Assembly: GCA_013100805.1 (NCBI GenBank) | Contig: CP040000.1 | Coordinates: 1 to 64,000 of the forward strand | Length of the DNA stretch: 64,000 bases | Direction of reading: 5' to 3' | Origin: Candidatus Saccharibacteria bacterium oral taxon 488 | GTDB taxonomy: Bacteria; Patescibacteriota; Saccharimonadia; Saccharimonadales; Saccharimonadaceae | Part shown: one piece after another, positions 35,663-44,049 of the stretch | How the letters are laid out: every line of letters starts with the position of its first letter | Numbering within the stretch: position 1 is the first letter of the stretch | Program-made: the position numbers and the translations under genes | Notes under the pieces: model-generated | What the model saw: the letters and a program-made list of their open reading frames with translations, nothing else | Told to the model about the DNA's origin: nothing | Database searches by the model: none

Positions 35663-38600
35663 ATGTGGAAGCTTATTATTAGTGTTATTGGGGCTGCGTT
35701 AGCGGTGTGCAGCGCGGTGCCAGCGACGGCTGGGGCAGCTTCTGAGTATGATGATATCATCAACAAGGTTTCAACGAAAACATTGATCCATCACATCGAT
35801 AATTATTCGGGTAAAACCTGCGGAAGTCCCGATGACGATTACGCGAAGAAGTGGCTGTTTGCCTTTAAGCAAAAGAGATATTATTCAGGTGACCCCAGAG
35901 ACCACCAGGCGGCGGTAGAAAGTTTAGAACGCGCTATGTCGTCGCCAAAGGGTGCGTACGCGGTTGTTTATGAGCAGAACAATAAACATAACGACACGTC
36001 AAACCCGTATTTCATAAAAGTTTTTTGGACAGAGGACGGTAAGGATGATTATACGTATCGTTTTTATAAAAATCATCAAATAAGCGGGATTTATCTTACG
36101 AGGAAGGAGGGTAGTCAGTCGAAACTTTATGTGGCTACCGTTGCCAGCCCTAAGTTGATTTTAGGAGGTGGTAATGGTAGTAATTGTGACCCTGAATACT
36201 TGTGGGGATATAAACATTCGCAGGCTTTTGTATCTGATCTGAATATATCCGCAGAATCAAATAAAAAACTCTTCACGTCTACGTTTTCTGTTGACTATCC
36301 AAGTGGCTATGCAGGCCCCAAATTTCCGGACAATCGCTCAGCGATCGGATGGTGGCCAGACTCGTCTCAATATGATGATTTTACTGATAAGATAACGACA
36401 AAGGATTTGGTGAGTTACGTAAATCGTAATAAGAAATTTTGTGCACCGGCCGACCATTCAAATAGTTGGTTTATGGCATTGAGACAAGCAAACATTTCTA
36501 TGGCGAAAGGCCATTTCTATCATAAGGACTATATGACGAGCCTTGAGCGGGCGATGGCAACTGGTGCGTACGCTGTTGCCTATAGCGCTGAGCCTAGCGG
36601 CCCTCGGTATATAATTGTATATTGGTCGGAAAATAGAAAAGATTTCCATATTAAGTTTTATGGTGACGCCCCGTATCGAACAGCTACCATCACGCATAAA
36701 TGGGGAAGTAATGCTAAACTATACGGTATGTTTGCCGGTAATGTCAAACCTTTCTGGGATCAGGGTGGTTGTGAGGTTGAGTTTTTACAAGGGAATTATA
36801 GTAACAACGCTGTACCCATTGCCCAGTTCAACGAGTCGTATATGCCGTGGTACGGCGGCAATAATATGAAAATCTTCACTTCAACCTTCGACGTCGAGTA
36901 TCCAGATGGCTACAGGGGTAAGCCGATTCCTGGTGATCGACGCAATATTACGTATCTCGCTCTCGGCGATTCCTTCTCCAGCGGCGAGGGTGATACTGAT
37001 AAAAATCCGGCGACTGGTCAGAAGTATTATCGCCAGTGGACGGATGTGAATGAAGATAAGGCGAAGGGCGCGCCAAGGGAAAAGTGCCATGTCAGCACGC
37101 GTTCGTATCCGTACAAGCTAGCGAACTGGATGGGGCTGGGTAGCGGCCCGTCGGCGGCGTGGGCGTCGGTTGCGTGTAGTGGGGCGACGGTGTACGACAT
37201 GAATTGGGACAATTCGGGCGGCTACGAGGGGCAGGGCAGCCCGCTCGGACGGCTGCATGGTTATGATAATAAAGGAACGTTGCAGAAGATGGCACTCAAC
37301 GAGATGATCCCAGGGCGCGTCAAGCAAATCGAGTTCGTAAAGAAATACCAACCAAAGGTGATCACGCTGACGGCGGGAGGGAATGATGTGGGGTTTGGAA
37401 ATAAACTTGACGCGTGCGTTCCTCCTAGTAAGGAAGGCACTTGTGTTTATGCCAAGGCAGAACACCGTCGCAAGCTTAAAAATGAAATCATAGATCAGTT
37501 TGATAAGTTAAAGTCATTCTACAGGGAGCTAAAGGAGGCCTCTAGCAATAGCAAAATTTATGTATTGGGATATCCACAATTCGTAAATGGCGCTCCTGAT
37601 GCACCATGTTTTGGGCGAGGCCTTCTCTTTTTAGACGCAAGGGAGCGTGAGATGATTACAAATTCCGTGACCTACCTCAATAATACGATTAAACAGGCCG
37701 CTAAAGCAGCCGGTGTCAAATACGTTGATATAGAAAATGCTTTTGGAAACCACTGGTTGTGTGGAGATAGAGAAAATCACGTTAATCCGTTACTGCTAAA
37801 CGAGATAGCAACCAGTAAAATACCAGGACAGACAAATGTTGAGCTGTGGGAAAGCTTCCATCCAAACGCCAAGGGCCATGCCGATATTGCTCGTGCTTTT
37901 AGGAAAGAGCTAGGTGGCGTTAATCCTGCGGACTATAAAATCTGTAAAAATGACGCAACAACTTGTCCTGACAACTCTGCAACAAAGGATAATATACCAA
38001 CACCGCCCTATTTTAACGTTGCTAATGAACAGGAAGACATAAAGTTTACTTATTATAAACTATCTAACGGGACAGCAACAAAAGTTCAAGAAAAATATAT
38101 AGAGATCAAAACATCTAGACGCCCGTATAAGCCATGGAAAAAGGTATACGTAAAGATTTACTCTGAGCCAAGAGATTTGGGTGAGATTGAAGCTGATAAG
38201 AATGGTGAAATTAATGGATCTGTGGCGCTGCCTGAGGATTTGCCCGCTGGATATCATACGCTAGTGGTGTCTGGCGAAGCACCAGATGGCAAGAAGCAAG
38301 AGCTATACCAAACCATTCTCATCAAAGGTCCAAACCCAGATGATATTGACGAAAACGGTACACCAGATAAAAATCAACCATGTGGAGCCTTTTTGAAAGC
38401 TTCGGGAAAAGATGAAGACCTTGACGGCATTGACGACGCCTGCGACCCTGAAGTTACCGACCCGATTCTCTATACAGCTCGCAACGGCAAGTCGTCGCTT
38501 GGCGAAGATGAGGATCGGATTTATCTCTTTCGCAATACGCGAGCAGCTAACTCGACTGGTATCGCGAACGATTATGTTGACAAGTCGAAAAACCAGAATA

Positions 38601-38866
38601 ACGCTGATGCGCTGGTTGGACATACTTTAAGCGAAGAGACGCGTGGATTGGCGTTTGAGAAACTGGTCATTATGAAAGAAGATGATGGCGATATCAAAAA
38701 AGGAACGCCAATTATTCTCGCCAAAGACATAAACGAAAAGTGCTACGCCCTAAAACCAGAAGATTACCTATCGCCAGCATTAAAACCCGGATCAAAAGAT
38801 TATAAGCTACGAGGATTGATAAAGTTAAACAAACTACCGAAGGGGGTGAGTTGTGAAAAAGAATAA
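35663..38866 (+). CDS. Large secreted SGNH esterase with duplicated N-terminal modules
   Basis: A 1067-residue exported protein. After a signal peptide (to about 26) come two related modules (about 28-228 and 233-430). Each opens with YDD-x-x-x-K-[VI]-[ST]-T-K and closes with FTSTF-x-V-[DE]-YP-x-GY. An SGNH hydrolase domain follows (about 435-755) with GDSFSSGEG, TAGGNDVGFG and SFHPNAKGH. Next is an Ig-like region, then an Asp-rich calcium-binding segment of thrombospondin-3 style (DLDGIDDACDPE near 925). The C-terminus has no membrane anchor. A GGAGGGGG site precedes the ATG. Probable surface or secreted esterase acting on lipids or wall esters. The module family is not known to me. Confidence 0.85.
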   Translation: MWKLIISVIGAALAVCSAVPATAGAASEYDDIINKVSTKTLIHHIDNYSGKTCGSPDDDYAKKWLFAFKQKRYYSGDPRDHQAAVESLERAMSSPKGAYAVVYEQNNKHNDTSNPYFIKVFWTEDGKDDYTYRFYKNHQISGIYLTRKEGSQSKLYVATVASPKLILGGGNGSNCDPEYLWGYKHSQAFVSDLNISAESNKKLFTSTFSVDYPSGYAGPKFPDNRSAIGWWPDSSQYDDFTDKITTKDLVSYVNRNKKFCAPADHSNSWFMALRQANISMAKGHFYHKDYMTSLERAMATGAYAVAYSAEPSGPRYIIVYWSENRKDFHIKFYGDAPYRTATITHKWGSNAKLYGMFAGNVKPFWDQGGCEVEFLQGNYSNNAVPIAQFNESYMPWYGGNNMKIFTSTFDVEYPDGYRGKPIPGDRRNITYLALGDSFSSGEGDTDKNPATGQKYYRQWTDVNEDKAKGAPREKCHVSTRSYPYKLANWMGLGSGPSAAWASVACSGATVYDMNWDNSGGYEGQGSPLGRLHGYDNKGTLQKMALNEMIPGRVKQIEFVKKYQPKVITLTAGGNDVGFGNKLDACVPPSKEGTCVYAKAEHRRKLKNEIIDQFDKLKSFYRELKEASSNSKIYVLGYPQFVNGAPDAPCFGRGLLFLDAREREMITNSVTYLNNTIKQAAKAAGVKYVDIENAFGNHWLCGDRENHVNPLLLNEIATSKIPGQTNVELWESFHPNAKGHADIARAFRKELGGVNPADYKICKNDATTCPDNSATKDNIPTPPYFNVANEQEDIKFTYYKLSNGTATKVQEKYIEIKTSRRPYKPWKKVYVKIYSEPRDLGEIEADKNGEINGSVALPEDLPAGYHTLVVSGEAPDGKKQELYQTILIKGPNPDDIDENGTPDKNQPCGAFLKASGKDEDLDGIDDACDPEVTDPILYTARNGKSSLGEDEDRIYLFRNTRAANSTGIANDYVDKSKNQNNADALVGHTLSEETRGLAFEKLVIMKEDDGDIKKGTPIILAKDINEKCYALKPEDYLSPALKPGSKDYKLRGLIKLNKLPKGVSCEKE
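38831..38856 (+). repeat. 26-bp direct repeat, copy 1
   Basis: An exact 26-bp match to 39239-39264, covering the end of the esterase gene, its ribosome-binding-site-like AGGGGGTGAG and the GTG start of the following membrane protein gene. Similarity continues weakly upstream (CCTATCGCCA also shared). It marks a local duplication. Confidence 0.85.
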
Positions 38867-39197
38867 AGCGCTGCAGAATACCACTTTAGTAATTCTAATG
38901 TCAATCGGTGTTGCAGTATTATTTACCGAATACATACACATAGGAGTGTTTGTTTTGACTTTGGCAGGAATACTTAGCTCAATCCTCATCTTTAGAGAAA
39001 GGAGGGGCAGACGTAGCTTTTTGTCTTATGTGTCAGCTGCCACATATCTATACGTGGTTATTAGTTTTTGTATTAGCAGTTTTGATGGCTTTGGTAGGAG
39101 TCTAAACAATTTCGTTAACTGGGTGCTTTATGCGGTGGTTATAGGAACTTTGTCTGTAATACTGACAGGATTGCAATTATTTAAGGTAAATCGTTAG
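38853..39197 (+). CDS. Small four-helix membrane protein
   Basis: 114 residues starting at GTG 38853, 14 nt inside the end of the esterase gene and 7 nt after an AGGGGG tract. Four hydrophobic helices are visible (about 10-27, 29-46, 57-76 and 86-108) with a basic RERRGRR loop between the second and third. No family recognised. Translational coupling to the esterase gene suggests a linked role, for instance in its export or in immunity to it, but this is only contextual. Confidence 0.7.
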   Translation: MKKNKALQNTTLVILMSIGVAVLFTEYIHIGVFVLTLAGILSSILIFRERRGRRSFLSYVSAATYLYVVISFCISSFDGFGRSLNNFVNWVLYAVVIGTLSVILTGLQLFKVNR

Positions 39198-39238
39198 TCT
39201 AATGCCCTACCTATCGCCATCAAAAACCAAGATTAAAT

Positions 39239-39264
39239 AAACTACCGAAGGGGGTGAGTTGTGA
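39239..39264 (+). repeat. 26-bp direct repeat, copy 2, with decayed gene start
   Basis: An exact repeat of 38831-38856. Here the GTG opens a reading frame of only 13 codons (stop at about 39301), so the second copy looks like the relic of a duplicated esterase-end/membrane-protein junction. The 162-bp gap from 39198 to 39359 holds nothing else recognisable. Confidence 0.75.
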
Positions 39265-39359
39265 GAAATAAATTTAGGTGCAATGATTTGGTAGCTACTT
39301 AGTCGTGGTGATAGGTTGATTAACTAGTGTAGCCGATTTATCATAAAGGGTGGTAGGTT

Positions 39360-39659
39360 ATGAAGGATAATGTAGCGACGACGGATAAGCCATACTTAAG
39401 CGATACAGTAGTAGTTTTGCTGGTAGTCGCACCGATAGCTTTGTGCGTGCTGCTCTTTATTGTGGCGAGGTGGGATACGTGGTGGATTCGTGAATATCAT
39501 GTCATCGAGATAGCGGCAATGGCGCTGCCGATGCTATTGTCGGCGGCGGGAGTGTGGATGGTGGTGTGGCTGCGGGGTGTATATAAACTCTGTGCGCTGA
39601 GCAGCCTCGCGGTAGCGGCGTTGTTCTGGCTGGCGTTCCTCTATAAGCTATCGCAGTGA
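39360..39659 (+). CDS. Small three-helix membrane protein
   Basis: 99 residues with a short polar N-terminus and three hydrophobic helices (about 14-34, 45-66 and 72-95). The loop between the first two is Trp-rich (RWDTWWIREYH). No family recognised. It follows the decayed duplication and overlaps the convergent membrane protein gene by 12 bp. A GGTGG stretch precedes the ATG. Confidence 0.62.
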   Translation: MKDNVATTDKPYLSDTVVVLLVVAPIALCVLLFIVARWDTWWIREYHVIEIAAMALPMLLSAAGVWMVVWLRGVYKLCALSSLAVAALFWLAFLYKLSQ

Positions 39660-40175
39660 TTTTTTACGACTCTGGCGGTACTTGGTGCGGCGATTGATAG
39701 TCATAAGAGATGTTCCGCAGATGAAAAGCGGCGGCATACAGAACAGGTATACGAATTCCCCGAGTCCATCAGCCAGAAAGCAGTTACCTGTAGAAAATCC
39801 GCTGCCGCAGTGCCCGGGAATACCCCACCCGCCGATTGTCACATCGAGAAGCAGTATCAGTATTGCGAGGTAAAACAGGATGCCTGTTATAACCAGTGGC
39901 CAGCGATTGTGCAGGGCCTGATGGTGGGCGGTGATTGACCGGTCCGTTATCCCTATCATGAGCAAGGTGATAAGCATAGCTATAATGAACCAGGCGGAGT
40001 CATTTAGATGATAGTCATAATAATAGTCAGGCGGACCAAATTGGTCGGAGTTGAGCTTGTGTAAGTGGTCATTATGGGCAGTTGCAAGCACAAAAACGAG
40101 AACCGTCAGGCCGTAAATAAGCCAGCGCACAATGCGGGTGGCAATTGATTTTTTTGATGGAGCATTTTCGGTCAT
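39648..40175 (-). CDS. Four-helix membrane protein downstream of murF
   Basis: 175 residues from ATG 40175, which overlaps the murF stop as TGATG and shows coupled translation. Four transmembrane helices (about 16-34, 62-82, 95-118 and 140-160), a His/Asp-rich first outer loop and two Cys in the third loop (GHCGSGFSTGNC). The C-terminus is strongly basic. No family recognised. Co-transcription with murF hints at an envelope role. Confidence 0.7.
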   Translation of the reverse strand: MTENAPSKKSIATRIVRWLIYGLTVLVFVLATAHNDHLHKLNSDQFGPPDYYYDYHLNDSAWFIIAMLITLLMIGITDRSITAHHQALHNRWPLVITGILFYLAILILLLDVTIGGWGIPGHCGSGFSTGNCFLADGLGEFVYLFCMPPLFICGTSLMTINRRTKYRQSRKKSLR

Positions 40176-41461
40176 CAATGGTCACTTTCAAAAAACTGCC
40201 GTTTCTTTTCGAGCCACTCGTCTGATTGGCGGACGAGCTTTTGGCTATCCGCGGGGTTTTTAAGAAGCGGCTTGATGGCTTCTTCGAGGTAGATGCCACC
40301 CTGGGAGCCCTTGAAGAGGAAGGTGGTGTCTTTATTGGCCAGGCGAGCGAGGAGCTTGGCAGCCTCGGTGGCCTTGGCGAACGAGGTAACGGTGCAGCCA
40401 TGTTGCTGAGCAACTGGAGCGAGGAATTGCTCGGCCAAGTGGCCAACGGTGATGACGTGATCAAGCTGCTTTGGGTCGCATAGCGCGCCAACGGCGGCGT
40501 GTTCGGCAGCCGCGGTCTCGCCCAGCTCGTTCATGTCGCCAAGGACGGCGATTTTGGTTTTGGCGGGCAGCTGGTAAAGCGTCGCTAGGGCAGACTTTAC
40601 GGCGAGGGGACTAGAATTATACGAGTCGTCGATGATGGTTGCGTCGTTGATGCCGGGCAAGATATTCATGCGGCCGCTGACTGGCGTGAAATTCTCGAGC
40701 GTAGTCATCACACACTCAATGTCAAGTCCAAGCTCTAACGCCACCGCCGCTGCGCCGCCGGCAACGCGGAGTTGATGCACGCCGACAACAGGGATGATGA
40801 ATGGACGCGAGGTTTGGTCGGCGTGGATGAGCTGGCAGCGGAAGCCTTTGCCGCTGGTAAATTTGCCGATAGCCATCTGGTAGTCGGCGCCCGGCTCGGT
40901 GCCATAGGAGATGATTTGGCCGCAATCGGCGAAGTCCACGAACTCGGGGCGAATATCGTCGCGGTTGTAGATCACTTTTTCGCTATATTCAGCGAGCGCA
41001 AATTCCTCGCGGGCGACGGTTTCTAGTGAGCCGAAAAACTCCATGTGCTCGGGTGCAATGGCGGTGACGATGGTGATGTCAGGGCGAATATAGCGACCAA
41101 ACGCAGCCATTTCGCCGGGGTGATCAATGCCGAATTCTTGGACGATAACGTCGAGGTCGTGCTGGCGGCGGGCGGCACGGCGGGCTCGGCCCAAGACCGC
41201 TAACCAATTCCATACCGAGCGGGGGTTCTGTGGTGAATCGACACCGAGAATTTCCAGCGGTGCGCTAAACTCGGCATTGAAGTTGCCGCGATTGGCGCGG
41301 ACTTTATAGCTGGAGTTCAGGACGCTGACGAGGGTTGATTTGGTAGTAGTTTTGCCGACACTGCCGACGACGGCAACGAGCTTGATGTGCGGATTATGCA
41401 GGAAGAATGTAGTGACAGAGCGGGCGAGAATGCGCGAGATGAGGGTTTTGAAGAGTCTCAT
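40175..41461 (-). CDS. murF: MurF-type UDP-MurNAc-pentapeptide synthetase, short form
   Basis: ATP-dependent ligase adding D-Ala-D-Ala to the peptidoglycan precursor. The 428 residues contain ATP site GSVGKTTTKST at 33-43, the GNFNAEFSAPL and FGIDHPGEM blocks, TAIAPEHMEFFGS, the IIDDSYNSSPLAVKSAL motif and GDMNELGE. As in the MurE protein of this window, the N-terminal UDP-binding domain is nearly absent: the P-loop sits about 70 residues earlier than in E. coli MurF. The Mur ligase fold itself is complete. Alternative identities such as a related amide ligase are less likely given DSYNSSP and GDMNELG. Confidence 0.9.
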   Translation of the reverse strand: MRLFKTLISRILARSVTTFFLHNPHIKLVAVVGSVGKTTTKSTLVSVLNSSYKVRANRGNFNAEFSAPLEILGVDSPQNPRSVWNWLAVLGRARRAARRQHDLDVIVQEFGIDHPGEMAAFGRYIRPDITIVTAIAPEHMEFFGSLETVAREEFALAEYSEKVIYNRDDIRPEFVDFADCGQIISYGTEPGADYQMAIGKFTSGKGFRCQLIHADQTSRPFIIPVVGVHQLRVAGGAAAVALELGLDIECVMTTLENFTPVSGRMNILPGINDATIIDDSYNSSPLAVKSALATLYQLPAKTKIAVLGDMNELGETAAAEHAAVGALCDPKQLDHVITVGHLAEQFLAPVAQQHGCTVTSFAKATEAAKLLARLANKDTTFLFKGSQGGIYLEEAIKPLLKNPADSQKLVRQSDEWLEKKRQFFESDH

Positions 41462-41505
41462 GAGTATAGTATAGCACTTTTCAGTGGGTATAGTGAATCA
41501 GGGAC

Positions 41506-41534
41506 TTGATTTTTTATCAAGTTTATGCTAATAT
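41506..41534 (+). promoter_or_regulatory. Promoter giving a leaderless mRNA
   Basis: TTGATT (41506-41511), a 17-nt spacer ending TTATGC, and TAATAT (41529-41534). The ATG of the next gene follows after 7 nt, so the transcript should begin at the start codon. Confidence 0.75.
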
Positions 41535-41541
41535 TCACCGT

Positions 41542-42678
41542 ATGGGTAGTAAAGAAAAATTAACAAGTCACACTGATTCTATTACAACCGGCCTAGAAGA
41601 TAATGAAGCGGTCTTAAGCTATCTCGATGGGGGGGTACTTGAACAGCAAGGAACTTGGGATGCTCCTATTGGTAGCGAACTCAATGGTCGGTGGAGCAGA
41701 GAGTGGATACTGTCATGCTATCTTGACCTTACAGATGCAATGATTCAGCGTTTTGGAGGCTATAAAGGCGAGCAGCCAGACTTTGTGCCAGATGAGGTGT
41801 TGTTTTTAGATAAGTCTGCTAGACCTGTTGCGTGGCTTGTCGATTCATTATGGGAGGTAATGGCCGACGAGGGAGCAAAAAAGCCTCATCTTGATTTTAT
41901 TCATATTGATCGTAAAGAATGGTGGGCACGTGTCGGTCGTCCGCTAGTTCGTGAAGAAAATCGTGACCCACTTGAGTTTAATGTCAATGAAATTTCTGAC
42001 GAAACCATTAGTGCCATTCGCGCCAAGTTTGTAGTTGGTGATCTGACGCCTGATAACTATAAGACCGAGGTATGGAAATTACCTACTACACTTGATGGTA
42101 AAAAAGTGTTAATCGTAGATGAGATTAAAAGTAGCGGTGCAACAGCTTATATGACTCAGCAGTTACTGTCTCGCGCAGTCCCAGATGCTGAGTTTACAAA
42201 TGAGTATTTTTGGTCTGTGCCATATAGTGAGGGAAAATCTATAGAGATTGATAACAAAGATGGCACAAGATCGGTGCAGCGTCAGATGCACAATACACCG
42301 GTTTGGTACGATAAAACCTCACCGGCCGGAAGGGAGGTTTCAGACCCTTCTTTGGGAGTAATGGATAGGCTGTATCATGAAAATCCTACGCAAGAAAACC
42401 TGAGAAGGCGGATAGCGTGGTTTATTGAGAGTGTAACACCAGAAGATGTCGGCGCTGATGTCGATGAGAGGACGAAGCGGCTGAAGAGGGATATAGCCAC
42501 GCTAAGCTATTTGAGCATCAATGATTTTATGATGACGCGCAGTGATACGAGAGCGAAGAGAAAAGCAGAATATCTAAAGAGCAAACAGGGGGCATCCTCC
42601 GGAAATAAGAACAGTAATCTGCTACTGCGTAAGCATAATAAGGGTATTAGAAAGGCTCAGAAAATAAGAACCGTTTAA
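41542..42678 (+). CDS. Phosphoribosyltransferase-like protein, unknown role
   Basis: 378 residues from ATG 41542 (MGSKEKLTSH). The middle contains KKVLIVDEIKSSGATAY (near 200), which matches the PRPP-binding loop of type I phosphoribosyltransferases (hydrophobics, D-E/D, then S-x-G-x-T-like). Around it are unusual Trp-rich segments (DRKEWWARVG) and a basic C-terminal tail rich in Lys and Asn that could bind nucleic acid. No closer family recognised. The gene is lower in GC than housekeeping genes nearby and starts a stretch of accessory genes. The promoter spacing argues for a leaderless transcript. Converges with the next gene by a 4-bp overlap. Confidence 0.7.
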   Translation: MGSKEKLTSHTDSITTGLEDNEAVLSYLDGGVLEQQGTWDAPIGSELNGRWSREWILSCYLDLTDAMIQRFGGYKGEQPDFVPDEVLFLDKSARPVAWLVDSLWEVMADEGAKKPHLDFIHIDRKEWWARVGRPLVREENRDPLEFNVNEISDETISAIRAKFVVGDLTPDNYKTEVWKLPTTLDGKKVLIVDEIKSSGATAYMTQQLLSRAVPDAEFTNEYFWSVPYSEGKSIEIDNKDGTRSVQRQMHNTPVWYDKTSPAGREVSDPSLGVMDRLYHENPTQENLRRRIAWFIESVTPEDVGADVDERTKRLKRDIATLSYLSINDFMMTRSDTRAKRKAEYLKSKQGASSGNKNSNLLLRKHNKGIRKAQKIRTV

Positions 42679-42986
42679 GCCTGTAGTTGTCTTAATTCTC
42701 CTACTATATCGTTGTGTGTGTCATCATATATTGTTAGAGAGAAGGGTGCTAACTTAATTTCATGACCAGAGTCACTGCTGTCATCTTCTGGAAATATTGC
42801 GACTCCCTCATAGTGTATGGTTTGCTCAAGTCGCATTGAACTAGTAACTTCGAGGGCTACATCGCCTAGTCGAGTTTTAACACGGGTAGGCAAGTCATGT
42901 TCGTTGTGCTCTATCACGCGGAGCACCTCCTGTACGTACCTAGAAGCTTTTCTACCGTCTGGAGTTGTTGTTTTTTCTAAACACAT
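42675..42986 (-). CDS. Small unknown protein with its own strong promoter
   Basis: 103 acidic residues with no signal peptide or membrane segment; mixed alpha/beta pattern (RYVQEVLRVIEHNEHD, then VALEVTSSMRLEQTIHYEGVAIF). No family recognised. TTGACT (43017-43022), a 17-nt spacer and TAGAAT (42994-42999) precede the ATG by 7 nt, so it is a convincing leaderless gene. It converges on the phosphoribosyltransferase-like gene. Confidence 0.7.
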   Translation of the reverse strand: MCLEKTTTPDGRKASRYVQEVLRVIEHNEHDLPTRVKTRLGDVALEVTSSMRLEQTIHYEGVAIFPEDDSSDSGHEIKLAPFSLTIYDDTHNDIVGELRQLQA

Positions 42987-42993
42987 CTTGTGA

Positions 42994-43022
42994 ATTCTAA
43001 CATAATATATCTATAAAGTCAA
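42994..43022 (-). promoter_or_regulatory. Promoter giving a leaderless mRNA
   Basis: On the minus strand TTGACT (43017-43022), 17-nt spacer, TAGAAT (42994-42999), then 7 nt to the ATG at 42986. Confidence 0.75.
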
Positions 43023-43088
43023 CAGCATGCCCTTACATGTCTTATAAGATCAAGTCTTGTCGACATTGGGGTTAAATAGATAAGACTT

Positions 43089-43514
43089 TTATCGTTTCCG
43101 AGCGGTAGCACTTGCCTGGTTTTGGGCATTGATGACGACATCTGCAAGTGATTTGAGCTGATTAAGATGTAACCATAAGAGGTTTGGTGGAAATGAATAT
43201 TCTACCATTCCGTCTGGATTCCGTATCAATACAGGTCTTATGTCATGCGGAGTTCTTTCTTCTAGGTCTGCGAGAAACGTTATAGTATCGGGGTTGCCAC
43301 TGTCTATTTTGTCCTTAAAATATTCCAATACAGCCCAATAAGGAGCAACTAATTCATCTGCATCTTTTCTGCCACATTCAGATAATACTTGATAACGTTG
43401 TTGAGTTGCTTCTATTGCGCACATGAGCCAGCCCGCGGCAAGTTGGTGTTGTCTTTTTGTTACCTCTGGTGTTTCATATATTTGGTGTGCTTCAGTTGTA
43501 GCAACATACTTCAT
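43089..43514 (-). CDS. Small unknown helical protein
   Basis: 141 residues from ATG 43514 (MKYVATTEAHQIYE); the upstream in-frame codons overlap the promoter and should not be translated. Largely helical, with a Trp-containing PYWAVLEYFKD segment and a polar tail; no signal or membrane segment. No family recognised. TTGACA and TATGAT with 17-nt spacing place the transcription start at the ATG. Confidence 0.68.
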   Translation of the reverse strand: MKYVATTEAHQIYETPEVTKRQHQLAAGWLMCAIEATQQRYQVLSECGRKDADELVAPYWAVLEYFKDKIDSGNPDTITFLADLEERTPHDIRPVLIRNPDGMVEYSFPPNLLWLHLNQLKSLADVVINAQNQASATARKR

Positions 43515-43521
43515 GATTTTT

Positions 43522-43550
43522 ATCATATCAATTTTTATATAAAATGTCAA
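43522..43550 (-). promoter_or_regulatory. Near-consensus promoter giving a leaderless mRNA
   Basis: On the minus strand TTGACA (43545-43550), 17-nt spacer, TATGAT (43522-43527), then 7 nt to ATG 43514. The best -35/-10 pair in the window. Confidence 0.8.
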
Positions 43551-43690
43551 ATATTCTTGTAGGTGTTTAAATTCTTTGTAATCAAAGCCAATCCCGATAC
43601 GCTGTATTAGGGCGGCATCGTGATATTAGCCACTGTGACGAAGGAGCAATATAGAGCCTTTGGATTTTATGGGGGTGCTGGTTCTATCTT

Positions 43691-43717
43691 CTAGCACTCG
43701 CCCTTGACGAGTGCTAA
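43691..43717. promoter_or_regulatory. CIRCE operator (HrcA-type heat-shock control)
   Basis: CTAGCACTC, 9-nt spacer, GAGTGCTAA: matches the CIRCE consensus (TTAGCACTC-N9-GAGTGCTAA) at 17 of 18 arm positions. The groE -35 box (TTGACG 43704-43709) overlaps it, with TACAAT (43728-43733) after an 18-nt spacer, so bound HrcA would block the polymerase. hrcA itself is not in this window. Confidence 0.93.
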
Positions 43718-43763
43718 TTTGGTGCGGTACAATGGGTGTATTGTTAACGAAATGGAGGATGAT

Positions 43764-44030
43764 ATGGATACACCTATCAAGCCTCTCGGCGACCGCGTGG
43801 TAGCGGTGCGTGAGGAGGCGAAGACGCAGACGGCTAGCGGATTATATTTGCCGGATAGTTCGAAGGAGAAGCCAGTGGTGGCCGAGGTTAAAGCGGTCGG
43901 CGGCGATGTCAAGAATGTGAAAGTGGGTGACAAGATTGTTTATAAGGAATATTCGACCACGGATTTGAAGATTGACGGTACGGAATATTTGATCGTCCGC
44001 GAGGAAGATATTTTAGCAACGGTTGTTTGA
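43764..44030 (+). CDS. groS: Co-chaperonin GroES
   Basis: Lid of the GroEL chamber. 89 residues from ATG 43764 (MDTPIKPLGDRVVAV), 6 nt after a GGAGG site; the in-frame extension upstream runs through the promoter and CIRCE operator and is not coding. The mobile loop (about 14-30) reads EAKTQTASGLYLPDSS, the core has VGDKIVYKEYS, and the end is YLIVREEDILATV. Slightly shorter than the usual 94-97 residues. It heads the groESL operon under CIRCE control. Confidence 0.97.
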   Translation: MDTPIKPLGDRVVAVREEAKTQTASGLYLPDSSKEKPVVAEVKAVGGDVKNVKVGDKIVYKEYSTTDLKIDGTEYLIVREEDILATVV

Positions 44031-44049
44031 GAAAAGAGGAGTTTTTATT

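Noticed and set aside
43704..43763. Longer GroES start
   Set aside because: It would begin inside the CIRCE operator and promoter; ATG 43764 has a GGAGG site and matches the family start.
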